Of a stretch of 64,000 nt of DNA, positions 1-9,653 are shown in pieces (the stretch's first letter is position 1; each line of letters begins with the position of its first letter). The notes beneath the pieces were generated by a model. That model saw only the letters and a list, made by a program, of their open reading frames with translations. It had not been told where the DNA came from and ran no database searches. Made by a program: the position numbers and the translations under genes. This DNA is from Hetaerina americana (Eukaryota; Arthropoda; Insecta; Odonata; Calopterygidae), in assembly GCA_022747635.1 (NCBI GenBank), contig JAKTNV010000001.1, forward strand, positions 45,392,446 through 45,456,445. The letters are read 5' to 3'.

Positions 1-639
1 ATTCAAAACCTATTAATTAAACCTAACCTTTAATCTTGCATGAGGATAAAAAAGCTCAAATTATCAATAAAAATTTGGAGAAAAGTGAAAATAATAAATG
101 TAGAATTAAGTGAAAGAGCGCAAGCTTTTGGCTATACAGTGGTAATAACACAGTTGTCATTAAAAGAGCGGAACATAAAATATTATCACGAATTCCAAAT
201 TTAACTCTTCAATTTAATGGTATTCTATTGAATTCAATGGATATTGTTAATGAAGGTATTGAATAATTTATAAATTGATTAGATGATTCGTCATTTTATC
301 CGAAATCTATTGAAACACAAATCAGGACTCCTTTCACAGTATTTATTTCTTAAAATATTACCTCGGAGAACTACAATTGTATTTTTGGCGAATCCTTGCA
401 CTAAATGGTATGTACGCATTGGTGAATCTATTGCTGGGTCCTAGGTTAAACAGATATCTCAAAAATTATGCCACACGGGTGATTTCCAGGCCTCCAGCTT
501 GTCACTCGGGAGGGTCACGTAGTGCCCAATGTGTGTTATGGCGTCGTTGGGATGTGACAAATAAGAAAATAATGGGATAAGAATGAGCAATAAGAGAGTG
601 GGTAAGGTGATTAAAAACAAAAGAGGGTGAAACAACTGA

Positions 640-1255
640 GAAAGGAGAATTTGCAAAAGGGAAGAGATAGCTTAGGAGCGTTCCGGGATGGGCGGCAGAG
701 GGAGAGATGGAGGAGGGGGAGAGGCTGGGGACGGCGTTTAATTGTTCCTTGGCGCGATAAAAACGGGGACAGCGGCGTCGGAGGAAAGACGGTGGAATTA
801 AAAAATAAATGAGTGGGGGGGGGAGTGGAGGGCGTGGGGGATTGTGCAAAAGCCTCTTTATGTGCGCGCGTGGGTGGGGATGGGGGTGGGTTGGAAGGGT
901 GGCAGGGAGCAAAGAACGGAACTGGTATCTCCAAGAAGAGACGACGACCGGGGAGGAGGAGTGGGAGTCGACGGGGTGTAGGGTGGGGCAGGAAGGGGGT
1001 GGCGAGTGAGGGCGTGTGAGGGGCGGAAGGGTAGAATAAGAGCGTCGGAGATGTCGGGGTGGAATGGGAAATAGAGGGTGGTGGCATACGAGAGTAGGAT
1101 AGCAGTAGGGACAGGGGTCGGAGGCAACCGGAATGGGGAGGCAGGAAGGAACTAGATGGAAAGAGTGGAGGGGATGTATGAGATGGGGAGATCGGAGGTT
1201 GGAGGGGGAAAGGAATGCGAGGAAAGATGAGGATACTCGAGAGAACAACAAACGA
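640..1255. repeat. GC-rich purine-strand island
   Basis: The plus strand is dominated by GGAG, GGGTGG and GAGA words in an otherwise AT-rich neighbourhood. Overlapping frames open on the minus strand because the complement avoids stop codons, so I do not call a gene. The function is unknown. Confidence 0.6.
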
Positions 1256-1955
1256 TTGACCTGGGAAATTACAAAAAAAAGAAAATTTTTATGAACCGCG
1301 GATCTCGCACAAAGTGAGGATCTACCCCAACTTTATGTTCTGCATTATTATTTTCGGTATGAGGCCCTCTCGGACAGATATCTAATTATTTTAATTCCCA
1401 AGACCAAATTACCAACACGATCACCTGGAATCCAAATGTACGCGATCTGGTGGCCAATGAGAAACGAAATGATCAGCCGTAAAGACACAGTTATCACCCC
1501 GAAGGTTGAATTAATAGATGAATGGAGAGTCCACCTTGTAGTGAGTATTATGGTGTGTACAGATCAGATACATAGGGTTAGGTCTATCTTTCCTGCTTTC
1601 ACTTGCGTTTTCTCGGGGAGGCATGGTCCCCTAAAAATCACCCAGTTAAAGTTCCAATGTGACTGGAAATATACATATCCAAACTTATGGTTGATAACAA
1701 TTCTGTTTAGTTTAGATTATGATGTGATTCTTGTAATACATTCTAATTTAGGTATATCCTCCCACATTGGTTCATATCAAAACCGCTAAATTCTATGAAA
1801 CATCAGCGAGGCATGGAAGAAGCATGCAGCCTATCGTTGTTGCGTCGCATCGTCTGAAGAAAAAAGTAGCGTGTTGCAATAAATTGGATCGAATAATTCT
1901 AAATACGTAATGTGTGGAGTAAAGAAATAATTAACGTGTTGAGAATAGGGCACAA

Positions 1956-2605
1956 GGTTAGTGGAAGTTAGTATGGGGAGGGGTTGATGGAAAGAAAAGC
2001 AGGAGAGGGAAGAGATCATTTGGGAGGGCAAATTAGTGGGTTCCGGGAAAAAGAGTCGGATGGGGAAATGGAACATCAGAGGTCTGTTGTGAGCGAGGGT
2101 GAGCTTTAACATGGATTCGGGAGAGCGCGGAAGGGGGAAAGGGGAGTCTGGGTGGTGGGAGGGTATTGGGTACGATAGATTGGAAATAAGAATAAAAATG
2201 AGGTGACGGTCCGAATCGTATCCCACTATCCCTCCCTGCTTCCAATTCCCTTCCCCGCGATTCCACCCTTCTTTCTCTTTTTTTCCTTCCAGAGGCTCCG
2301 GACTCTTTATTTTTCGGTCCCTAGAATGAACCATTACGGTGAGCACCGGGATTATGGGGTGGCAAGGGGGAGGTGTGGCGGGACAAGGATTCTCCTCCTT
2401 GAGGGCGTTAGTAGTGAGCGCTGTAAGGGGTCGGGGAAGTGAGAATGGGCAGGGACAAAGGGACCAGGAGTGAGGGAAGTCAGTTTGTGGGTGGTGGAAG
2501 GGTAAGGGAAACGTCGGAGCTGAGGTGAGGGAGGAGGGCGTTAAACGGGGGAGTAGGGAGTGTGAGGGCGTAAAGGGACTGGAGAGGTCTGAAGCTAGAA
2601 ACTCA
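1956..2605. repeat. GC-rich island switching purine/pyrimidine strand
   Basis: The plus strand is purine-rich to about 2200, pyrimidine-rich around 2220-2300, then purine-rich again to 2605. The 260-codon minus-strand frame across it is low complexity and has no recognisable domain. Confidence 0.55.
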
Positions 2606-3214
2606 AAGGGCAAGGTCCATGAAACTTTTCTTCATTCTAGGCGGAGATCTCTCAGGTTTAAGGAATAAATACACTTTAATGGGCACCACTGAGAAATTTG
2701 TTAGTATAAATAGGTATATTTCTTAGGTGATATCTCTAGAGTCACCCTGAAGAGGTAACACAAAATTTATGCCAGAAACAAAAGACATTAATTCTTTCCA
2801 AATTCATTGCTTACATACATTCACGCAAATGAAAGGTATCAAATTCATTGGATATTCATTCAAAATGCATTATTTTAATAGTGTAATAGTTACTGTATTT
2901 TTCGTGAGCAAGATGTCTACAGGGGAATTCTTTCAATAATCAAAATTGCGCTAATGATGTGAATCGATTCCAGCTTAAGTCGGAACGCCGTACTCCTTGC
3001 TTTTATTGCATGTGCGAGTATATCCGAGGACACCATTGTATTTGTAAAAGAAAATCCATAGGGAGAATATGGCGCCATCGATATTAAAGAAACCGCATTT
3101 TCTTTTTGCACATTTTGATTGAGCTATTTTTCTTCCCTTTCAATTGGTAATTTACGATAAAAAATAATATAGCTATTTTCAATTCATTTTTGTAATTCAG
3201 TGACTGATTTAGAC

Positions 3215-3650
3215 ATGAAGGGAGAAAGGAAAGGATTTGGATTGATGTTTGGAGAAGGCTAAAGGGAGGGGAATGGGAGTTGGGTTGGAGATAAAGAGGG
3301 AGCTGGGAGTACGGAGGGCATTGCGAAGAGAAGAGAAGGCGAGGGGGCGGTGGAAGAGAACGGACACCCTTCGTCCGAAAGAGAAGTTGGAGAATGGTTG
3401 GTTCGTGGGTTGGGAGATTTTGAGCGGAGGCAAATCTAAATTAAGAGAATGGGAAGTAAATAAGGACCGAGGAAAAGGATGGTGAGGACAAAAAGTGGCC
3501 TCCCCACCGACCCACCGGGTTCTCGTTCCCTCCCGTCATCCCCTCATCCGCTCGAAGGGTGTTGGGGTAAACGAGGGAAAGGCCAGGCTGGCTCACTCTG
3601 CTCTTTCTTTCTCTCCGGGGAGTTTTTGGGGTAGGATGGGAGGGACGGCG
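3215..3650. repeat. GC-rich purine then pyrimidine island
   Basis: Purine-rich on the plus strand to about 3485, then C/T-rich around 3495-3615. It has the same character as the other islands in the window. No gene is called. Confidence 0.55.
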
Positions 3651-4348
3651 GTCGCTTTCCGGGAATTATTCATTGTTTTTGTTTAAAATAGAACGAAGAG
3701 GGAGGGCTGAGATAATTTGGAAAACGCGGATCTCAAAATTGTGAGAAAAAGAGGCAAAAAAGCGAAGGACTCGGGGGATGAATTTGTCAAAGAAGTCGCC
3801 CAGGTGGAAGGATGTTGCGTAGTACTCTTCTTCTCAATTTTACTTATACGGAGACTTCCGCGATACGATGGGGATTAGAATTCACGTTGTCGTTTCGTCA
3901 CCAACACCTTTTCCATTTCTCTGTTATGTTGAACAATAGTTGTATTCTCTGTTTCCCTTTCCCTCTCTGTCGTGCTTTTATTTTCGTAAATTTATCAAGT
4001 CCATTTCTCAATTTTGAATTGACAACATTCTCAATTTTTAATATGAGGAGCGCATAGGGTTGAGTGTCCCGTTTTATATTTGTCTCTCATTATCATAATA
4101 AACAAAATCGTGATACTCAAATTCCACATACCGCAGTACATTCCTTGTCTCGGTTTAGAATAAATTGCCAAAGTGGACTTGGAAACTAATGTAACGGCCA
4201 AAACTGATTCTTCAAATTTATCACTACGCTATTAATACGTTATACCACCTTTTCTACATTTTATTTACTAATTCTCATTGCAGCAGCACTTATAGATTAG
4301 GTACCTAATGAGTAAACAGTTTAAATGAAAGTGTAAATTTAATTGTCT

Positions 4349-4367
4349 GCTTACCGAATCGGTAAGC
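4349..4367. repeat. Perfect 9-bp palindrome
   Basis: The sequence GCTTACCGA-A-TCGGTAAGC is a perfect inverted repeat around a single central base. It could be a binding site for a dimeric protein or a chance palindrome. It lies in AT-rich DNA with no gene beside it. Confidence 0.4.
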
Positions 4368-5206
4368 ATCGAAGATATCCTTTAAAATAATTTTATATTC
4401 TCTCACTTAGGCTGTCTGCGATATTATTCATGGTTATGGTAGAAAATTTTATATTCTTAAGTGTCCCAAAATATCATAAAAACAACAACTTTCTATTTTA
4501 AAACTTGGCATTAAATTAAATACGCATATCTACTAACTTCAAATGACCAAGATGCACATATTACTGATGAATAAAATCGTAACGAAATTATCACAAGGGT
4601 AAAAAGTCAATTTTATCCAATTCTTTTCTGGCTATTCTAAGGAAATATTAATAAATATTATATCCTATTTCCTTCGTGGATAAATAAATCTCCAAGCGAT
4701 ACTTAAACGAAATTTCCAACTTTCGTAATGATTATTGTTGAATAAGTATAATATCTTTAGCTTGATTTCCAAGTATTGATACAAAAATTCAAAATTAACA
4801 GTTTCTTGGTACTATATATCGATATTGCATTTTTTTCATATTTTTTTGACGAATCAGCCCTTAGTTGGCGTATTGTATTGCGTGTGAGTCGAAATTAATT
4901 TAATTGTCTATTGAAAGGGCTTATTTCATCGGATTGAGTTCCCAATATAGACAAGCACTTTTGTGATACACAATCTACCCATAGTAATGGACGCATAAGC
5001 GATGTAGCAAACACCAAGTGCTAAATTATTTCATTGAAAGGAGCAGAGGACCAATCATACTTTCTCAGGACTTGTTCAGATAAAACGGGGGTGTTAACTG
5101 CCGAATACCCCTGTACATTGATGTTATTTGCATTTCCAGTCACCCTTAATGAACCGTGAAAAACTTCATTATAATTTTTAATGGATGTGTAGTGAAACTT
5201 AATGAG

Positions 5207-5475
5207 TCATGGTAGCCCAGTGGGTAGCACGCTAAACTATTCATCTGAATCTTGACCTATAGGGGTAGGTTTGATTCCAGGTGATGTTTCTGGGTACCCT
5301 TGGTTTCAATTAAGCTGAGTGGTATTTTGGGTACCATATCTTCCGTAGGCACCGGGAAAATACTAGCGAGATAGGGAGGGAAACTGTCCCCTGATGTGTT
5401 CATTCCACCTACAATAGTATTAGGTGAGCCGTACCCTCATCTATCAAAACTACCTTCAGGTTGATTACAATGGTT
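5207..5475 (+). mobile_element. tRNA-derived SINE (family 1, diverged)
   Basis: A tRNA-like head has an A-box-like GTAGCCCAGTGGGTAGCACG at 5212-5231 and a B box GGTTTGATTCC at 5268-5278. The body matches the other family-1 copies in the window: it has a GGGTACCATATCTTCC segment (GGGTACCAGATCTTCC elsewhere), a region containing TTAGGTGAGCC, and an end resembling TTCAGGTTGATTAC. Family-1 copies differ by many substitutions, so this one is old. I see no convincing target-site duplication. Confidence 0.7.
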
Positions 5476-5763
5476 TTAACAAAAATTGAATGCCGTGAAC
5501 GTTGTATAGACCTATAAACCTTATTCAAACTAACTGTATTTTCCTTATACATCAATGTGGAATGAGGTTTTATCATGAAAAAATGTGATCAATACAGTTA
5601 GTCATTGTAGCAATGACACGTGAGAGTAAAGCATTTTTGTTAGCTTTGTATGAGTGGTTTTCACGTGCGATGACCTGAGAGAGAGCTTCCAGGAATACTG
5701 TGGCCCTTCTCTTTACCTTCAATGCTCGCCTCTATCTTGGATGCACAGAGATTTACAGGTGTA

Positions 5764-5766
<3 letters not shown>

Positions 5767-5850
<84 letters not shown>

Positions 5851-5856
5851 TGTATG

Positions 5857-5888
<32 letters not shown>

Positions 5889-5906
5889 TATATATATGTA
5901 TATGTG
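5767..5906. repeat. (TA)n microsatellite with TATG/TATA tail
   Basis: An uninterrupted TA run of about 81 bp spans 5767-5847, followed by TATG and TATA variants to about 5906. Its repetitive frames translate to alternating Ile and Tyr and are not coding. Confidence 0.95.
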
Positions 5907-6256
5907 CATCCAATATGTGCTTTTAAACCTTTCTACATAAATTATGACCTCGCGTCGAATGAGTAAGGGAAGCGGCCTTTTGCATCTGGTGTTTTTCCAA
6001 TATATAAATCCTGAGTACTGATTGGAATTTAATTGATTTGCTATGTGAACAATATGGACTTTCTTTATAAGTAAACTCATTGAAACATAATATCAAGCCA
6101 TATGTAAAATATCTAATATTTAATGCGAAACTGGATAACTGTCGAATCTTCTAGAAGTAAACATATTATAACATCCAAGGCGAATTTGTGAGAAAATAGC
6201 AAACACAGAGGTTAATTTGAAGGGCTAATTACATGTACTTAGCCGGTGAAAGTAAT

Positions 6257-6271
6257 ACCAATTGACTTATT
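6257..6271 (+). repeat. Left target-site duplication of the tRNA-like array
   Basis: ACCAATTGACTTATT occurs here and again exactly at 9639-9653, flanking the 3.37-kb inserted array. A 15-bp exact match placed at both array boundaries is very unlikely by chance. It is in the size range made by LINE-type target-primed reverse transcription. Confidence 0.85.
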
Positions 6272-6368
6272 CCAAAGAAACTGCGGGAGATGCCGCAACA
6301 GTAACTTTTAACGGAGTCATCCGCTAATGTGCATTTTAATGCAACAATTTCAGAGCGTAAAAATCATT

Positions 6369-6441
6369 CGCCTTGACTGGGACTCGAACCCAGATCCCTC
6401 AATATCCGGTCGAGTGCTTTAGCCACTTAAGCTACCGAGGC
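6369..6441 (-). tRNA. tRNA-like module, left arm copy 1 (SINE-type, probably not a functional tRNA)
   Basis: The 73 nt fold as a cloverleaf. The acceptor GCCTCGG pairs with TCAAGGC with one C-A mismatch and one G-U pair. The D arm is GCTT...AAGC, the anticodon stem is CTCGA/TTGAG, the variable loop is 4 nt, and the T arm CTGGG-TTCGAGT-CCCAG is perfect. The A-box-like TAGCTTAAGTGG and the exact B box GGTTCGAGTCC are internal RNA polymerase III promoter elements. The anticodon loop reads CCGGATA, so position 34-36 would be GGA (Ser codons). However, position 33 is C instead of the near-universal U, and there is no long variable arm as expected for tRNA-Ser. I therefore read it as a tRNA-derived SINE head or tRNA pseudogene rather than a translating tRNA. 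Confidence 0.7.
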
Positions 6442-6702
6442 GTCCTCTTAAACTCTGAAATTTTGGGGCTTTTAAAGGAACTAGATGTTATGACGAAATA
6501 CCGTACATACAATGTCACATGCATTCGTAGTCGTGCGCGAGGCGCCACTGTCCACGAGGTTAAAGCCAACTTTAAACACGTATGGTGTTTTCCCTTTGAC
6601 AAATTCCAAAGAAACTGCGGGAGATGCCGCAACAGTAACTTTTAACGGAGTCATCCGCTAATGTGCATTTTAATGCAACAATTTCAGAGCGTAAAAATCA
6701 TT

Positions 6703-6775
6703 CGCCTTGACTGGGACTCGAACCCAGATCCCTCAATATCCGGTCGAGTGCTTTAGCCACTTAAGCTACCGAGGC
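6703..6775 (-). tRNA. tRNA-like module, left arm copy 2
   Basis: Sequence-identical by eye to the module at 6369-6441, exactly 334 bp away, with A and B boxes intact. Confidence 0.7.
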
Positions 6776-7036
6776 GTCCTCTTAAACTCTGAAATTTTGG
6801 GGCTTTTAAAGGAACTAGATGTTATGACGAAATACCGTACATACAATGTCACATGCATTCGTAGTCGTGCGCGAGGCGCCACTGTCCACGAGGTTAAAGC
6901 CAACTTTAAACACGTATGGTGTTTTCCCTTTGACAAATTCCAAAGAAACTGCGGGAGATGCCGCAACAGTAACTTTTAACGGAGTCATCCGCTAATGTGC
7001 ATTTTAATGCAACAATTTCAGAGCGTAAAAATCATT

Positions 7037-7109
7037 CGCCTTGACTGGGACTCGAACCCAGATCCCTCAATATCCGGTCGAGTGCTTTAGCCACTTAAGC
7101 TACCGAGGC
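7037..7109 (-). tRNA. tRNA-like module, left arm copy 3
   Basis: Identical by eye to its neighbours at the 334-bp period, with A and B boxes intact. Confidence 0.7.
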
Positions 7110-7370
7110 GTCCTCTTAAACTCTGAAATTTTGGGGCTTTTAAAGGAACTAGATGTTATGACGAAATACCGTACATACAATGTCACATGCATTCGTAGTC
7201 GTGCGCGAGGCGCCACTGTCCACGAGGTTAAAGCCAACTTTAAACACGTATGGTGTTTTCCCTTTGACAAATTCCAAAGAAACTGCGGGAGATGCCGCAA
7301 CAGTAACTTTTAACGGAGTCATCCGCTAATGTGCATTTTAATGCAACAATTTCAGAGCGTAAAAATCATT

Positions 7371-7443
7371 CGCCTTGACTGGGACTCGAACCCAGATCCC
7401 TCAATATCCGGTCGAGTGCTTTAGCCACTTAAGCTACCGAGGC
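7371..7443 (-). tRNA. tRNA-like module, left arm copy 4
   Basis: Identical by eye to its neighbours at the 334-bp period, with A and B boxes intact. Confidence 0.7.
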
Positions 7444-7704
7444 GTCCTCTTAAACTCTGAAATTTTGGGGCTTTTAAAGGAACTAGATGTTATGACGAAA
7501 TACCGTACATACAATGTCACATGCATTCGTAGTCGTGCGCGAGGCGCCACTGTCCACGAGGTTAAAGCCAACTTTAAACACGTATGGTGTTTTCCCTTTG
7601 ACAAATTCCAAAGAAACTGCGGGAGATGCCGCAACAGTAACTTTTAACGGAGTCATCCGCTAATGTGCATTTTAATGCAACAATTTCAGAGCGTAAAAAT
7701 CATT

Positions 7705-7777
7705 CGCCTTGACTGGGACTCGAACCCAGATCCCTCAATATCCGGTCGAGTGCTTTAGCCACTTAAGCTACCGAGGC
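7705..7777 (-). tRNA. tRNA-like module, left arm copy 5
   Basis: Identical by eye to its neighbours at the 334-bp period, with A and B boxes intact. Confidence 0.7.
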
Positions 7778-8038
7778 GTCCTCTTAAACTCTGAAATTTT
7801 GGGGCTTTTAAAGGAACTAGATGTTATGACGAAATACCGTACATACAATGTCACATGCATTCGTAGTCGTGCGCGAGGCGCCACTGTCCACGAGGTTAAA
7901 GCCAACTTTAAACACGTATGGTGTTTTCCCTTTGACAAATTCCAAAGAAACTGCGGGAGATGCCGCAACAGTAACTTTTAACGGAGTCATCCGCTAATGT
8001 GCATTTTAATGCAACAATTTCAGAGCGTAAAAATCATT

Positions 8039-8111
8039 CGCCTTGACTGGGACTCGAACCCAGATCCCTCAATATCCGGTCGAGTGCTTTAGCCACTTAA
8101 GCTACCGAGGC
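8039..8111 (-). tRNA. tRNA-like module, left arm copy 6 (next to the palindrome centre)
   Basis: Same 73-nt module. Its upstream sequence in tRNA sense is only about 22 bp before the inversion junction at 8133. It is divergent to the plus-strand module at 8199. Confidence 0.7.
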
Positions 8112-8133
8112 GTCCTCTTAAACTCTGAAATTT

Positions 8134-8176
8134 GTACGGTATTTCGTCATAACATCTAGTTCCTTTAAAAGCCCCA
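8134..8176. repeat. Asymmetric centre of the inverted array
   Basis: These 43 bp separate the two inverted arms. They continue smoothly into the right-arm unit: the same GTACGGTATTTCG...AAAGCCCC sequence precedes every right-arm module. The left arm instead stops abruptly at 8133 after CTCTGAAATTT. The inversion therefore joined two different points of the unit. Confidence 0.75.
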
Positions 8177-8198
8177 AAATTTCAGAGTTTAAGAGGAC

Positions 8199-8271
8199 GC
8201 CTCGGTAGCTTAAGTGGCTAAAGCACTCGACCGGATATTGAGGGATCTGGGTTCGAGTCCCAGTCAAGGCG
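8199..8271 (+). tRNA. tRNA-like module, right arm copy 1
   Basis: Plus-strand copy of the 73-nt cloverleaf. The A-box-like TAGCTTAAGTGG and B box GGTTCGAGTCC are intact. Confidence 0.7.
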
Positions 8272-8532
8272 AATGATTTTTACGCTCTGAAATTGTTGCA
8301 TTAAAATGCACATTAGCGGATGACTCCGTTAAAAGTTACTGTTGCGGCATCTCCCGCAGTTTCTTTGGAATTTGTCAAAGGGAAAACACCATACGTGTTT
8401 AAAGTTGGCTTTAACCTCGTGGACAGTGGCGCCTCGCGCACGACTACGAATGCATGTGACATTGTATGTACGGTATTTCGTCATAACATCTAGTTCCTTT
8501 AAAAGCCCCAAAATTTCAGAGTTTAAGAGGAC

Positions 8533-8605
8533 GCCTCGGTAGCTTAAGTGGCTAAAGCACTCGACCGGATATTGAGGGATCTGGGTTCGAGTCCCAGTCA
8601 AGGCG
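8533..8605 (+). tRNA. tRNA-like module, right arm copy 2
   Basis: Identical by eye to the copy at 8199, 334 bp downstream. Confidence 0.7.
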
Positions 8606-8866
8606 AATGATTTTTACGCTCTGAAATTGTTGCATTAAAATGCACATTAGCGGATGACTCCGTTAAAAGTTACTGTTGCGGCATCTCCCGCAGTTTCTTT
8701 GGAATTTGTCAAAGGGAAAACACCATACGTGTTTAAAGTTGGCTTTAACCTCGTGGACAGTGGCGCCTCGCGCACGACTACGAATGCATGTGACATTGTA
8801 TGTACGGTATTTCGTCATAACATCTAGTTCCTTTAAAAGCCCCAAAATTTCAGAGTTTAAGAGGAC

Positions 8867-8939
8867 GCCTCGGTAGCTTAAGTGGCTAAAGCACTCGGCC
8901 GGATATTGAGGGATCTGGGTTCGAGTCCCAGTCAAGGCG
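8867..8939 (+). tRNA. tRNA-like module, right arm copy 3 (one substitution)
   Basis: Differs from the other ten copies by A to G at 8898, in the anticodon stem. The change turns an A-U pair into a G-U pair, so the stem is kept. Confidence 0.7.
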
Positions 8940-9200
8940 AATGATTTTTACGCTCTGAAATTGTTGCATTAAAATGCACATTAGCGGATGACTCCGTTAA
9001 AAGTTACTGTTGCGGCATCTCCCGCAGTTTCTTTGGAATTTGTCAAAGGGAAAACACCATACGTGTTTAAAGTTGGCTTTAACCTCGTGGACAGTGGCGC
9101 CTCGCGCACGACTACGAATGCATGTGACATTGTATGTACGGTATTTCGTCATAACATCTAGTTCCTTTAAAAGCCCCAAAATTTCAGAGTTTAAGAGGAC

Positions 9201-9273
9201 GCCTCGGTAGCTTAAGTGGCTAAAGCACTCGACCGGATATTGAGGGATCTGGGTTCGAGTCCCAGTCAAGGCG
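9201..9273 (+). tRNA. tRNA-like module, right arm copy 4
   Basis: Identical by eye to the copy at 8199, on the 334-bp period. Confidence 0.7.
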
Positions 9274-9534
9274 AATGATTTTTACGCTCTGAAATTGTTG
9301 CATTAAAATGCACATTAGCGGATGACTCCGTTAAAAGTTACTGTTGCGGCATCTCCCGCAGTTTCTTTGGAATTTGTCAAAGGGAAAACACCATACGTGT
9401 TTAAAGTTGGCTTTAACCTCGTGGACAGTGGCGCCTCGCGCACGACTACGAATGCATGTGACATTGTATGTACGGTATTTCGTCATAACATCTAGTTCCT
9501 TTAAAAGCCCCAAAATTTCAGAGTTTAAGAGGAC

Positions 9535-9607
9535 GCCTCGGTAGCTTAAGTGGCTAAAGCACTCGACCGGATATTGAGGGATCTGGGTTCGAGTCCCAGT
9601 CAAGGCG
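9535..9607 (+). tRNA. tRNA-like module, right arm copy 5 (terminal)
   Basis: The last module. Its unit is cut off after GTTGCATC at 9638, directly before the right target-site duplication. Confidence 0.7.
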
Positions 9608-9638
9608 AATGATTTTTACGCTCTGAAATTGTTGCATC

Positions 9639-9653
9639 ACCAATTGACTTATT
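9639..9653 (+). repeat. Right target-site duplication of the tRNA-like array
   Basis: Exact copy of the 15 bp at 6257-6271. Confidence 0.85.

Larger units (their letters stand above)
1..5206. other. AT-rich non-coding stretch with GC-rich islands
   Basis: I recognise no gene here. The sequence alternates between AT-rich DNA and three purine-rich GC islands, which are listed separately. Open frames of up to 260 codons on the minus strand are confined to the islands and translate to low-complexity Pro/Ser/Phe-rich strings, as expected from the complement of GGAG/GAGA tracts. The block 3651-5206 has no island. Its only notable element is a short perfect palindrome at 4349-4367. Confidence 0.6.
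6272..9638. mobile_element. Inverted tandem array of 334-bp tRNA-like units, inserted with a target-site duplication
   Basis: The insertion is made of 334-bp direct repeats. The left arm (6272-8133) carries six tRNA-like modules on the minus strand and the right arm (8177-9638) carries five on the plus strand. The arms are inverted copies that meet at a 43-bp spacer (8134-8176), which is itself part of a right-arm unit. The copies are almost identical; one base change was seen, at 8898. Each arm ends inside the unit at a different point: 6272 begins CCAAAGAAACTG and 9638 ends GTTGCATC. There is no poly(A). In tRNA sense the unit runs from the tRNA-like head through an unrecognised body of about 260 bp that includes a small TGCGG...CCGCA hairpin. 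The 90-codon frame repeated in every unit starts from TTG inside the tRNA-like sequence and is not taken as a gene. The array could be a multimeric SINE or satellite transcript retroposed with an inversion, or one SINE amplified after insertion. A collapsed or duplicated assembly cannot be excluded. Confidence 0.85.

Noticed and set aside
502..1251. 249-codon minus-strand frame as a gene
   Set aside because: Same compositional artefact. Three other frames overlap it on both strands.
1831..2613. 260-codon minus-strand frame as a gene
   Set aside because: It lies over purine tracts whose complement lacks stops. The translation is Pro/Ser/Phe low complexity with no domain, start context or splice support.
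5654..6080. Ile/Tyr repeat protein
   Set aside because: It is the translation of the TA/TATG microsatellite.
6373..9603. 90-codon frame repeated in each 334-bp unit as a small protein family
   Set aside because: It starts from TTG within the tRNA-like sequence, it persists only because the repeats are identical, and a 66-codon frame is equally open on the other strand. No motif is recognisable.
6369..9607. Cluster of true tRNA-Ser(GGA) genes
   Set aside because: Position 33 is C, the long variable arm of tRNA-Ser is absent, the acceptor has a mismatch, and the modules sit in a repeated unit with a SINE-like body and a target-site duplication.
6272..9638. Helitron with internal tandem repeats
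   Set aside because: Helitrons do not make target-site duplications, and the CTRR end with a preceding hairpin was not seen.
6257..9653. CRISPR-like or phage-type repeat array
   Set aside because: Units are 334 bp with no variable spacers, the surroundings are eukaryotic, and the repeats carry polymerase III promoters.
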